NCBI RefSeq assembly: GCF_002155425.1
Contig: NZ_MUYG01000010.1
Span: 1-64,000 of the forward strand
Direction: 5' to 3'
Source: Erythrobacter donghaensis
GTDB taxonomy: Bacteria; Pseudomonadota; Alphaproteobacteria; Sphingomonadales; Sphingomonadaceae
DNA: 64,000 nucleotides
Notes under the pieces: generated by a model
What the model was told of the DNA's origin: nothing
The model's database searches: none
The model's input: the letters and a program-made list of their open reading frames with translations, nothing else
Program-made: the position numbers and the translations under genes
In this document: piece after piece, positions 9,470 through 18,281 of the stretch
Position numbering within the stretch: position 1 is the first letter of the stretch
Layout of the letters: every line of letters begins with the position of its first letter

Positions 9470-11332
9470 ATGGGCCCGCTGCTCCCCGTGCTGCTGCTGC
9501 TTCAGGGCGCTCCGCCCGATGAGGTGTCCCCGCCCCCCCCGCCGCCGCCGGGTGAGGAAACGCCGCCCCCCGCACAGGATTGGGAGCAGGACACGCCCCC
9601 CGTCGATCCCGCCATCATCGAAGGCCGCCAGCGCCCCGGCTACACCGCGCCGCTGCCCGAGCGGATCGAGCAGCGCAACGAAGGTGCTGTGCGCGCGCCG
9701 CCGCCCGAAGCCTTCCCGACCGATCAGCTCCCCATCCCCGACCGCTGGCGGCTGATCGAGAGCCTCGGTCTGGTGAAGGAAAACCTGTTCGATCCCTATA
9801 ACCAGAACACCTACAAGGGCGACCGCCCGATCAACCGCGCCAAGGTGCCATGGCTGCCGATCACGGGGGACGACTGGTTCTTCGTCGCCAACCTCGTCAG
9901 CGACACAGTCTACGAACCGCGCACCTTCCCGATACCTGTCGGCGTGCAGACCACCGAAGATCCCGACCGCAACGACGTGTTCGGGAACGATTTCAGCCAG
10001 GTTTTCAGCCAGACCTTCATCGCCGGTTTCGCTCTGCTGAAGGGTTCGACCACCTTCAAGCCGCCCACGATCGAATACCGCGTCACGCTGGCCTACAACG
10101 TCAACTATGTCGACGTGCCCGAGCGCCGGGTGCTGTTCGTGGAGCCCTCGCGCGACAGCGAGCGGCTCGACCATTTCCTCGGCGTGCAGGAAGCTTTCGT
10201 AGATTACCACTTCAGCCAGTTCGACACAGACCGCTTCGACTTCATCTCGATCCGTGTCGGCATCCAGCCGTTCCAGTCGGACTTCCGCGGCTTCCTGTTC
10301 AACGACCAGCAATTGGGCATCCGCCTGTTCGGATCGCGCGACAACAACCGCTTCCAGTTCAACCTCGGCGCCTTCTGGCGGCTGGAGAAGGACACCAATT
10401 CGGGCCTCAACTCGGTGGTGAAGAGCCCGCGCGATGACTTTGTTTTTGTTGCCAATGCCTATCGGCAGGACTTCCTGATCCCGGCGCTCACCAGCCAGTT
10501 CACCGTGGTCTACAACATGAACCGCGAGGCCGACGATATCGAGATCGACGACAACGGTTTCCCGGTGCGCCCGGCCTTGCTCGGCACGCTGAGGGGCCGC
10601 GAATATGACGTGGTCTATCTGGGCTACAACGCCGACGGGCGGGTCGGGCGGGTCAATCTGACAGGTTCGTTCTATTGGGCGCTGGGCGAGGACCGAAACA
10701 GCTTCTTCACCGACCGTCCGGCCAACATCAACGCGCAGTTCGCCGCGCTGGAAGCGAGCTACGACCGCGACTGGATGCGCTTCCGCCTTTCCGCCGCCTA
10801 TGCCAGCGGGGACAGCGACCCCTATGACGACACTGAAGGCGGGTTCGACGCGATCTTCGAAAACCCGGTCTTTGCGGGCGCGGACACCTCCTACTGGATC
10901 CGTCAGACCATCCCCTTTGCGGGCGGCGGCCGCGCGGTGGCGGTGAACGGGCGCAACGGCATCCTCAATTCGCTGCGCTCCTCGAAGGAGCAGGGGCAGA
11001 GCAATTTCAACAATCCGGGGCTGATGCTGGTGGGGGTGGGCGCGGATTTCGACCTGACGCCGCAGCTGCGCCTGTCGGCCAATGCCAACCACCTTTGGTT
11101 CGAGAACACCGCGACGCTTCAGGTGCTGCGCAACGAAGGCTCGATCCCGCGCGAGATCGGCTTCGACCTTTCCGCCGCGGCGATCTGGCGGCCCAAGGCG
11201 AACCAGAACCTCGTCTTCCGCCTTTCCGCCGCAGCGCTGGTGGCGGGCGACGGATTTCAGGACCTGTTTGCGACCCGCGGCGGCGGGCAGGAATTCGTCT
11301 CGATCCTCGCCAATGTGGTGCTGACCTACTGA
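9470..11332 (+). CDS. Outer-membrane beta-barrel protein of the cytochrome locus
   Basis: 620 residues. A short hydrophobic leader (residues 3-12) is followed by a strongly proline-rich stretch (about 18-45). From about 115 onward the sequence alternates aromatic and polar residues in many amphipathic strands and ends in a terminal aromatic residue (VVLTY), typical of outer-membrane barrels. It has no haem motif and no TonB box or plug pattern. The gene starts directly after the lipoprotein stop, and its TGA overlaps the ATG of the decaheme cytochrome gene. By analogy with porin-cytochrome conduits such as MtrB with MtrA/MtrC, it could hold a cytochrome across the outer membrane. I see no sequence identity to MtrB, so this is inference from context and architecture. 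Confidence 0.7.
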   Translation: MGPLLPVLLLLQGAPPDEVSPPPPPPPGEETPPPAQDWEQDTPPVDPAIIEGRQRPGYTAPLPERIEQRNEGAVRAPPPEAFPTDQLPIPDRWRLIESLGLVKENLFDPYNQNTYKGDRPINRAKVPWLPITGDDWFFVANLVSDTVYEPRTFPIPVGVQTTEDPDRNDVFGNDFSQVFSQTFIAGFALLKGSTTFKPPTIEYRVTLAYNVNYVDVPERRVLFVEPSRDSERLDHFLGVQEAFVDYHFSQFDTDRFDFISIRVGIQPFQSDFRGFLFNDQQLGIRLFGSRDNNRFQFNLGAFWRLEKDTNSGLNSVVKSPRDDFVFVANAYRQDFLIPALTSQFTVVYNMNREADDIEIDDNGFPVRPALLGTLRGREYDVVYLGYNADGRVGRVNLTGSFYWALGEDRNSFFTDRPANINAQFAALEASYDRDWMRFRLSAAYASGDSDPYDDTEGGFDAIFENPVFAGADTSYWIRQTIPFAGGGRAVAVNGRNGILNSLRSSKEQGQSNFNNPGLMLVGVGADFDLTPQLRLSANANHLWFENTATLQVLRNEGSIPREIGFDLSAAAIWRPKANQNLVFRLSAAALVAGDGFQDLFATRGGGQEFVSILANVVLTY

Positions 11333-14300
11333 TGCGCGCGCTGACCCACCCCTTCGCCCGTCACATCGCGCTGCTCGCCGCGGCGTTGGTGCTGGCGATC
11401 GGCCTCTTCGCAGGCACGCCGCAGGCGGCTGACAAGGAAAAGCCGGTCAAGCGCGACTACTCCGCGGTCTTCGCCCCGCCCGCGCCGCAGCGGCAGTCTG
11501 TGGCGGAGATGGATGCGAAGTCGGAAGGCTGCCTCACCTGCCACACCAAGTCCGACGCGCCGACCATGCACCTGACGCCCGCGGTGCGGCTGGGCTGCAC
11601 CGATTGCCACGGCGGCAACGCGAAGGTGCGAGGGGATTCCGAGCTGCCGCACGACCACCCCGACTATGTCGCCGCGCGCGATGCGGCGCATGTGCTGCCG
11701 AAATATCCGAACAGCTGGCACTTCCCGTCCTCGGCGAACCCCAAGCGGTCCTACGCTCTGCTCAACAAGGAATCGCCGGAGTTCGTGAAGTTCGTGAACC
11801 CCAGCGACTACCGCGTCGCGCGCGAGGCCTGCGGGTCGTGCCACATTCAGGCGATCGAGGCGGCGGAACGCTCGATCATGGCGACCGGCGCGATGCTGTG
11901 GGGCGGGGCGAGCTACAATAACGGCATCCTGCCCTACAAGAATTACCTCTTGGGCGAGGCCTATACCCGCGAGGGTCTGCCCGCCAAGCTGACCTCGCCG
12001 GGTGCGGGGCCGGGCGGAACGCTCTCGCCCCATCAGGTCGCGCGCGGGGTGCTGGCCGAGATGTATCCGCTGCCGACCTGGCACGTGATCCCGCCGGGCG
12101 ACGTGTTCCGCGTGTTCGAGCGCGGCGGGCGCACGATCAATTCGCAATTCCCCGAGATCGGCCTGCCCAACCCCTCAGGCGCGATCCAGCGGCTGGAGGA
12201 GCCGGGGCGGCCCGACCTGAAGCAGTCCAACCGCGGCCCCGGCACAGGCCTGCGCGTGGCGATCCCCGCGCTCAACATCCACAAGACCCGCCTCAACGAT
12301 CCCTTCACCTGGTTCATGGGGACGAACGATCAGCCGGGCGACTACCGCCATTCGGGCTGCGCGTCGTGCCACGTGGTCTACGCCAATGATCGCGAGCCGC
12401 GCCATTCGCTGACCTATGCGCAATTCGGTCGCGACGGGCAGACGATGACGCTCGACCCGACGATTGCGGGCAAGGTCGAGCATGAGGAGAAGGCGCATGG
12501 TCACGGCGCGGTCAAGCAGCCGGGTCATGAGGACCATTCCGACGACGGCGCACTGCGCACGGCCTCGGGCGAGGTGAAGGAAAAGGGCCATCCGCTCACC
12601 CACGTCTTCACCCGCGCGATCCCTACGGCGCAGTGCATGAACTGCCACATGCACCAGCCCAACATCTTCCTGAACAGCTTCCTCGGCTACACCATGTGGG
12701 ACTACGAAAGCGACGCGCCCTTCATGTGGCCCGAAAAGCAGAAATACCCCACCGCCGAGGAAGTCCGCGCCGTCACCGACCGCAACCCGGAGGGCGCCGC
12801 GCCCAAGGGCAAGTGGGCCGATCTCGATTTCCTGCGCAACGTCTATGACCTCAACCCCAAGCTCAAGGACACGCAGTTCGCCGACTATCACGGCCACGGC
12901 TGGAACTTCCGCGCGATCTTCAAGCGCGACCGCGAGGGCAATCTGCTCGATGCCGATGGCAAGGTCGTCGACCCCGACGATCCCGAGAAATGGCGCAAAG
13001 AGGGCGAGGGCAAGTTCGTCGAACCCGGCACCAACCCCGGCAAGGCGGTCCACCTGATGGACATCCACGCCGAAAAAGGGATGCAGTGCGCCGATTGCCA
13101 TTTCGAGCAGGACAGCCACGGCAACGGCCTCATCTATGGCGAGGTCGCCAACGCGATCGAGATCACCTGCAAGGATTGCCACGGCACGCCCGATGCCTAT
13201 CCCACGCTGCGTACCAGCGGCCCCGCCGCTCCGCCCGAAGGCCATGATCTCGCCCTGCTGCGCAACCCCGATGGCAAGCGCCGCTTCGAATGGCTGGAAG
13301 GCGCGGACGGCCGGCGCAGGCTGGTGCAGCGCTCAATCGTCGATCCCAGCCTTGAATGGGAGATGAGCCTCGTCAAGGATTCGGTCGACCCCGCCACGCC
13401 CGTCTTCAACGCCAAGGCCGCGCGAGCCAAGCTGATGAGCCGTTATGGCGCGGAAACGGGCAGTTTCGAATTCGGCACCGGCATCGCCGCTGACGATCGC
13501 GCGCACCGCGATCCCGAAATGGCATGCCACACCTGCCACCTGTCATGGACGACCTCGTGCGGCGGGTGCCACCTGCCGATCGAGGCCAACTGGAAGACCA
13601 AGAGTCACCGCTACGAAGGCGACGAGACGCGCAATTTCGCCACCTACAACCCGCAGGTCGCGCGCGACGAGATGTTCCAGCTGGGCAAGAGCCAGACCAC
13701 CAAGGGCAACCAGATCGCGCCCGTCAGGTCGTCCTCGGCGCTGGTGCTGTCCTCGACCAACATCAACCGCGAGCGGATCTATGTGCAGCAACCGCCGATC
13801 AGCGCGATCGGCTTTTCCTCGCAGGCCTTCGCGCCGCATTTCCCCCATACCGTGCGGCTGACCGAGACCAAGACCTGCACCGATTGCCACCTGTCGGCCA
13901 AGGACGACAACAACGCGATCATGGCGCAGCTGCTGCTGCTCGGCACCAATTACGTCAATTTCGTCGGCCTCAACGCATGGACCGGCCTCGAAGGCGGCTT
14001 TCAGGCCACTCGCGTGACCGAATATGACGAGCCGCAGGCGGTGATCGGCTCCTACCTCCAGCGCTATGCCTATCCCGACTACTGGAAGCTCCATGTCGAA
14101 CAGAACGACCGCGAGCTGAAGAACTGGGTGCGCGGCCAGACCTTCGACGAAAACCTCTCGGGCGAGACCAAGGCGTTCGAAGAATTCGCCAACGTCCACG
14201 AAGGCACTTCGGATCGCGTCGGCTGCCTGCAACTGCGCGGCGAATATATGTTCGTGGCCGAAGGCAAGGGTGGGTTCACCGCCTATGATGTCGCCAGCAT

Positions 14301-15414
14301 CGCCAACAAGGGCACCTCGGAACGCATCCTCAAGGGCCCGTTCTCCCCGCTGGGGCATGACACCAATGTGAAGACCAGCAACGCGACCTGCATGGCGCTG
14401 CCCACCAACCAGCCCATCGCGCCGACCCGCTCGACGCCCGAAATGCGCGAGCTCAATCAGGAGCAGGCCTTTCTGCCGATCTACAACTACGCTGTTGTCA
14501 CCGACAGCGAGGAGGGGCTGATCCTCGTCAACGTCAACACGCTGGCGGACGGGGAATTCCGCAACAACAAGCTGACCCGCAAGGTCTTCGCCGATGGTTC
14601 GACCGCGTGGAACCCGGACGGCGTGCTCACCGGCGCGCGGCATATCGTGCTGGCGGGCGAGGTCGCCTACATCACCGCTGCACGCGGGCTGGTGGTGGTC
14701 GATCTCGCCGATCCCGACCGGCCGAGGCTGGCGGCGGTGCGGCCCCTGCGCGATGCGCGGGCGAGCGCGGTGCAGTTCCGCTATCTGTGGGTGACGGATG
14801 CGGAAGGGGTGAAGCTGTTCGACGTCACCGCCTTGCGCGATCCGGTCGCATTGCCCGAAGGCACCGTGCCACTCGCGGACGCGCGGCGCATGTATATCGC
14901 GCGGACCTATGCCTATGTCGCCGCCAAGGGTGAGGGTCTGGTGATCCTCGACGTGAAGAACCCGCGCAGCCCGCGCGTCTTCCAGAAGGTGACGCTGGAC
15001 GGGGCGCTGAACGATGCCGAGGACGTCATCGTCGGCACCACCAATGCCTCGCTGTTCGCCTATGTCGCGGACGGACGCAATGGGATGAAGGTGCTGCAAC
15101 TCACCAGTCCCGACAGCCAGCGCAATTTCTACGGCTTCAGCCCCGCGCCGGTGCCCGAGCTGATCGCTTGGGCGAAGACGCCGTCGCCCGCCATTGCGCT
15201 CAGCAAAGGCCTCGACCGCGACCGTGCGGTGGACGAGACCGGGGGGCAGATGGCGGTGTTCGGGCGATTGGGCTCGCGGCCCTTTACGCGGGCGGAGATG
15301 GAGCGCCTGTTCATGACCCGCTCGGGCGTGCCGTGGAAGGTGAGCGACGAGATCGACATGCAGCGCTGGGTGGGCCTTCCGCCGGCCCAAAGGCAAAGGG
15401 CGGCGCGGAAGTAG
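11332..15414 (+). CDS. Decaheme c-type cytochrome fused to an LVIVD-repeat beta-propeller
   Basis: 1360 residues with a signal peptide (about 1-36, ending near TPQAA). Ten CX2CH motifs start at residues 67, 89, 167, 343, 435, 586, 613, 732, 743 and 849. From about 960 to 1265 there are at least five LVIVD-type blades, for example YMFVAEGKGGFTAYD, VAYITAARGLVVVDL and YAYVAAKGEGLVILDV, forming a predicted beta-propeller. LVIVD propellers are typical of secreted or surface proteins. The ATG overlaps the barrel gene stop (TGATG), implying tight coupling. It is likely the terminal haem protein of the conduit, periplasmic or surface-exposed, with the propeller for docking or substrate contact. The start at 11332 is preferred because the longer frame runs through the barrel gene. 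Confidence 0.88.
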   Translation: MRALTHPFARHIALLAAALVLAIGLFAGTPQAADKEKPVKRDYSAVFAPPAPQRQSVAEMDAKSEGCLTCHTKSDAPTMHLTPAVRLGCTDCHGGNAKVRGDSELPHDHPDYVAARDAAHVLPKYPNSWHFPSSANPKRSYALLNKESPEFVKFVNPSDYRVAREACGSCHIQAIEAAERSIMATGAMLWGGASYNNGILPYKNYLLGEAYTREGLPAKLTSPGAGPGGTLSPHQVARGVLAEMYPLPTWHVIPPGDVFRVFERGGRTINSQFPEIGLPNPSGAIQRLEEPGRPDLKQSNRGPGTGLRVAIPALNIHKTRLNDPFTWFMGTNDQPGDYRHSGCASCHVVYANDREPRHSLTYAQFGRDGQTMTLDPTIAGKVEHEEKAHGHGAVKQPGHEDHSDDGALRTASGEVKEKGHPLTHVFTRAIPTAQCMNCHMHQPNIFLNSFLGYTMWDYESDAPFMWPEKQKYPTAEEVRAVTDRNPEGAAPKGKWADLDFLRNVYDLNPKLKDTQFADYHGHGWNFRAIFKRDREGNLLDADGKVVDPDDPEKWRKEGEGKFVEPGTNPGKAVHLMDIHAEKGMQCADCHFEQDSHGNGLIYGEVANAIEITCKDCHGTPDAYPTLRTSGPAAPPEGHDLALLRNPDGKRRFEWLEGADGRRRLVQRSIVDPSLEWEMSLVKDSVDPATPVFNAKAARAKLMSRYGAETGSFEFGTGIAADDRAHRDPEMACHTCHLSWTTSCGGCHLPIEANWKTKSHRYEGDETRNFATYNPQVARDEMFQLGKSQTTKGNQIAPVRSSSALVLSSTNINRERIYVQQPPISAIGFSSQAFAPHFPHTVRLTETKTCTDCHLSAKDDNNAIMAQLLLLGTNYVNFVGLNAWTGLEGGFQATRVTEYDEPQAVIGSYLQRYAYPDYWKLHVEQNDRELKNWVRGQTFDENLSGETKAFEEFANVHEGTSDRVGCLQLRGEYMFVAEGKGGFTAYDVASIANKGTSERILKGPFSPLGHDTNVKTSNATCMALPTNQPIAPTRSTPEMRELNQEQAFLPIYNYAVVTDSEEGLILVNVNTLADGEFRNNKLTRKVFADGSTAWNPDGVLTGARHIVLAGEVAYITAARGLVVVDLADPDRPRLAAVRPLRDARASAVQFRYLWVTDAEGVKLFDVTALRDPVALPEGTVPLADARRMYIARTYAYVAAKGEGLVILDVKNPRSPRVFQKVTLDGALNDAEDVIVGTTNASLFAYVADGRNGMKVLQLTSPDSQRNFYGFSPAPVPELIAWAKTPSPAIALSKGLDRDRAVDETGGQMAVFGRLGSRPFTRAEMERLFMTRSGVPWKVSDEIDMQRWVGLPPAQRQRAARK

Positions 15415-15423
15415 AACTCCAAT

Positions 15424-15576
15424 CCGTCATGCTGAACTTGTTTCAGCATCCATCCAGTGGCGGGCTGGGTGCCGTCGGTGGAGGACCGGGGTTGCAGCCT
15501 AGGAGGCACCGCCACCCACCGGATCGAACACTGCGCTTTCGGCCCGATGGATGCTGAAACAAGTTCAGCATGACGG
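15424..15576. repeat. 153-bp element with perfect 31-bp terminal inverted repeats
   Basis: The arms at 15424-15454 and 15546-15576 are perfect reverse complements over 31 bases, separated by 91 bases. Each arm is itself a small hairpin: TGCTGAA and TTCAGCA around a 5-base loop. The element fills the gap between the convergent decaheme and phosphodiesterase genes. No transposase is present, so it resembles a REP/MITE-type dispersed repeat. It may also act as a two-way transcription barrier between the operons. From memory, similar TGCTGAACTTGTTTCAGCA units are scattered through sphingomonad genomes; I could not check copy number. Confidence 0.85.
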
Positions 15577-15591
15577 GGGCGGGGGGAACCC

Positions 15592-16473
15592 CTACTCTCT
15601 TTCCGCAAACATGCCCTTGATCATCTGTTGCAGCCCGGCGTGGAAGTGCGCCAGCACCTGCCAGTCGCCGACGCGTTCGTAGTGCGAGACCAGCGCCGTC
15701 CCATCCCAGCGGTGCAGTGCATAGGTCGGCTGTTCGGTGGTGATGAGCGCGCGATTATCGGGCACGTCCTTGTTGATCGGATTGAGATCCATCGCCACCA
15801 GCGGCGCGACCGAGGGGGTGACGCCGAGCGGTATGCCGGCAAAGCGCGTTGTGATCGGACGGTGGAGGTGCCCGCAATGGATCGCCTGAACCTGATGCTG
15901 ACCCTCCAGCACGTCGCGCAGCCTGACGATCCATGGCTCGTCCGGGGCGGGATCCATCCAGTCGATCCCGGCAACCACCGGGGGGTGATGCATGAAGATC
16001 AGCGTCGGCGTGTCCGGCGCCTCGGCCAGTCGGTCGGCCAGCCACGCGGCGCGCGCTGCGCAGAAGGCCCCGCCGTGGCGGCCATCCTCGAGCGTGTCGA
16101 GACAGATGATCCTGAGGCCCAGCGGTGCCTCGACCACATAGTGCAGAAAGCCGCCCTCGGCCGGGACGACCTGCGGGAAGGCCCCCAGCAGCCCGGCGCG
16201 GCTGTCGTGATTGCCGACCAGCGGCAGGATCGGGCAAGGGCAGTCGGCCAGCAGCGCGGCGGTCTTGGCGAAGCTTTCCGCATCGCCATGATCGGTGATG
16301 TCGCCAGAAAGCACCAGCATGTCCGGGCGATTGGGCCCCTCCAGCAGCCGGGCCAGCGTGGCGCGGAAGCGGATGAGGTTCAGCTCCTCGGGCTGCTCGT
16401 CAGGGGCAAAGCCCACGTGAATGTCGGTCATCTGCGCGATCAGCACCGCGCCGCCCGAAGACACTGCGTTCAT
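15592..16473 (-). CDS. CpdA-like metallophosphoesterase (putative cAMP phosphodiesterase)
   Basis: 293 residues with the full calcineurin-like metal set: Asp17 and His19 (TDIHVG), Asp58 (GDITDHG), Asn88-His89 (GNHD), His162 (MHHPP) and His202/His204 (GHLH). Length and motif spacing match CpdA/Icc 3',5'-cyclic-nucleotide phosphodiesterases. No signal peptide, so cytoplasmic. Its ATG overlaps the stop of the FHA-decaheme gene by four bases (ATGA), making it the last gene of that operon. A cyclic-nucleotide hydrolase co-transcribed with a cNMP-binding oxidoreductase would reset a cAMP signal. Substrate is inferred from family and context; other phosphoesters are possible. Confidence 0.85.
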   Translation of the reverse strand: MNAVSSGGAVLIAQMTDIHVGFAPDEQPEELNLIRFRATLARLLEGPNRPDMLVLSGDITDHGDAESFAKTAALLADCPCPILPLVGNHDSRAGLLGAFPQVVPAEGGFLHYVVEAPLGLRIICLDTLEDGRHGGAFCAARAAWLADRLAEAPDTPTLIFMHHPPVVAGIDWMDPAPDEPWIVRLRDVLEGQHQVQAIHCGHLHRPITTRFAGIPLGVTPSVAPLVAMDLNPINKDVPDNRALITTEQPTYALHRWDGTALVSHYERVGDWQVLAHFHAGLQQMIKGMFAERE

Positions 16474-18275
16474 GGTCTGGCCTTTGCGAGCTTGGCCGCG
16501 GCTGACTCCGACGTCGGCGGAGGCGGGGGCGGCTTGTAGTGGGGCGGTGCGCCCTTGGCGGACCACTGTCCGGCGGGCAGGTGATAGGCGTGGCACATCG
16601 CGCAGTCGCTCGGCACGATCTTCGCGGTCTTCACCGCGCTCGCGCCGAGGTGGCAGGTGCGGCAGGACTTCAGATCGGGCATAAGCAGATCGCTCGCCGC
16701 CTTGGAGGTCTCGGCGGCGTGGCAATCGCTGCATTTCTGCTTTGTGTGCGCTTCATGGTTGAAGAAGCTGGAGGTGAGGAAGCGGTCGGGCAGGTTGACG
16801 GGGACGAGATCGGCCTGCCCCGTCGGCCCGCGGGTGGGCAGGTGGCATTCGGTGCACACCCCGCCGGGGCCGAGCGCGTTCGACAGCCCGATATAGGCGC
16901 GGACCGGACGGCCAAAGTCCGCGCGATAGGGCGAGGCGCTGCCGATCTGGCCGGGCCGCTGGCGCGCAGGGCCGGCCGCCACGCGGGGGCGCGGGCCGCT
17001 GCTGATCCGCGCCAGATCCTCGGCCAGATCCTTCACATCGCCGTGGCGCAGCTTGCTGAAGCCGCCCACCGCTGTGCGCCCCGAGACGAGGCTGTGGCAC
17101 CCCTCGCACGCGTCCTCCATCTTCACCTCCCGGAACGACATGCGGTCCGGGGTGAGGACGTGGCAATCCTTGCAATCGAGGGGCTTGCCATATTGCCCGA
17201 GGCTGACCGCCATGCGCGCCGCTCCGCCGGTCCGGCTCATGTGGACATCGTGCGGGAACTTGAGGCCGCTGCGCTCGATCGGGCGGGTACCGGGGGCCGC
17301 GCGCACGGGCCCCGCCGCGCCGAAGCTGGCGTAATAGATCGGGCGCAGTTGCGGGTGGGCCTTGCCGAAATCATGCGCATTGGCGAGGTCGGTGTCGGTC
17401 AGGCGGGTATCGAGCTTCTCGTGACAATCGCCGCAAAAGGCCTCGCTGCCCGCCTGCGTGCGCACCGGGCCCTCGTGCTCGGAATGGCAGGCGACGCATC
17501 CGAGCGGGCCTTCCTTGCCGAGGCTCTCGCCAATCCGCCATTGCAGTGCATCGCCGGGGGAGAGCGGCGGGCTGCCCTTGGCGAGGCGCGGGCGCGCGGC
17601 GTGTTCGCCGATGTCCTTGTGGCAACTGACGCAGGTCTCGTCCTGCACGCTTTCGAAGGCGGCGACATGGCAGCTTTCGCAATTGTCGGCGAGGGTGTGG
17701 TGCTTCGAAGAAAGCTCCCCGCTCGACCACGCGCTGTCGAGCAGCACGGTGCCGGGGGTCTTGCCGGTGGGGTCAGGCTTGGCCGGGGTGCGCAGCAGGT
17801 GGCTCGTCACCGGGATGGCGAGCAGCAGCAGCAGGATCGCGCTGGAGAAGACCCAGCTCATCGCCCGCTTCGACGGCAGCACGCTGGCGAGCGCGAAGCC
17901 GCGCAACGCGTCGGTCTTGCCCTCCTCGGCGACGACTTGCCGGATCGTGATGCTGGTGGAGCCGTCACTCTCACGCGCCACCGCCAGACGCGCTGCGCCC
18001 AGCGCGATCTCGCCTCCGGTGCGCGGGTCGATGACGCCTTCGGTGACGACCCGCCCGTCGAGCCCGAAGCCGAGCGTGCCGAGCGCCTCTACCGAAAGCG
18101 TGCCGTCGGCGCGGGTGTCGATCCGCACATGGCGCTGCTCGACCGCGAGATCGGGCAGGTGAATGTCGTTCTCCGCCGCACGGCCGATGGTGAGGCTGGC
18201 CTGCTCCGCCACCCGGTCGCGCACGATCTCGCGCCCGGTGGCGGTGAAATCGATGGTGCGGATCAGGAATGCCAT
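16470..18275 (-). CDS. FHA-domain, membrane-anchored decaheme cytochrome
   Basis: 601 residues. A cytoplasmic FHA-like domain (about 25-105, GRAAENDIHLPD) is followed by a membrane helix (about 139-160) and a periplasmic region with ten CX2CH motifs (first at 199, 215, 260 and 281; the last are CSDCH, CRTCH and CAMCH). The FHA loop reads VEQRHV where canonical domains have S-R-x-H, so the phosphothreonine-contacting Ser and Arg are replaced and phosphopeptide binding is doubtful. The cytochrome part resembles cytochrome c3/c7-type multihaem chains. The start is six bases after the membrane cytochrome b gene. It probably moves electrons from the inner membrane into the periplasm. Coupling of an FHA domain to a multihaem chain is unusual. 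Confidence 0.88.
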   Translation of the reverse strand: MAFLIRTIDFTATGREIVRDRVAEQASLTIGRAAENDIHLPDLAVEQRHVRIDTRADGTLSVEALGTLGFGLDGRVVTEGVIDPRTGGEIALGAARLAVARESDGSTSITIRQVVAEEGKTDALRGFALASVLPSKRAMSWVFSSAILLLLLAIPVTSHLLRTPAKPDPTGKTPGTVLLDSAWSSGELSSKHHTLADNCESCHVAAFESVQDETCVSCHKDIGEHAARPRLAKGSPPLSPGDALQWRIGESLGKEGPLGCVACHSEHEGPVRTQAGSEAFCGDCHEKLDTRLTDTDLANAHDFGKAHPQLRPIYYASFGAAGPVRAAPGTRPIERSGLKFPHDVHMSRTGGAARMAVSLGQYGKPLDCKDCHVLTPDRMSFREVKMEDACEGCHSLVSGRTAVGGFSKLRHGDVKDLAEDLARISSGPRPRVAAGPARQRPGQIGSASPYRADFGRPVRAYIGLSNALGPGGVCTECHLPTRGPTGQADLVPVNLPDRFLTSSFFNHEAHTKQKCSDCHAAETSKAASDLLMPDLKSCRTCHLGASAVKTAKIVPSDCAMCHAYHLPAGQWSAKGAPPHYKPPPPPPTSESAAAKLAKARP

Positions 18276-18281
18276 CGCCGC

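Noticed and set aside
13543-15396. 617-aa minus-strand frame opposite the decaheme cytochrome
   Set aside because: Shadow frame; low-complexity His/Arg-rich and no start signal.
15424-15576. Insertion sequence interpretation of the 31-bp inverted repeats
   Set aside because: Only 91 bases lie between the arms, with no transposase frame and no visible target duplication; kept as a repeat element.
16474-16734. 87-residue N-terminal extension of the phosphodiesterase
   Set aside because: Arg-rich out-of-frame reading of the FHA-decaheme gene; the ATGA overlap gives a better start.
16700-18275. Possible phosphothreonine-dependent FHA signalling
   Set aside because: The S-R-x-H loop is not conserved, so a phosphopeptide role is not claimed.
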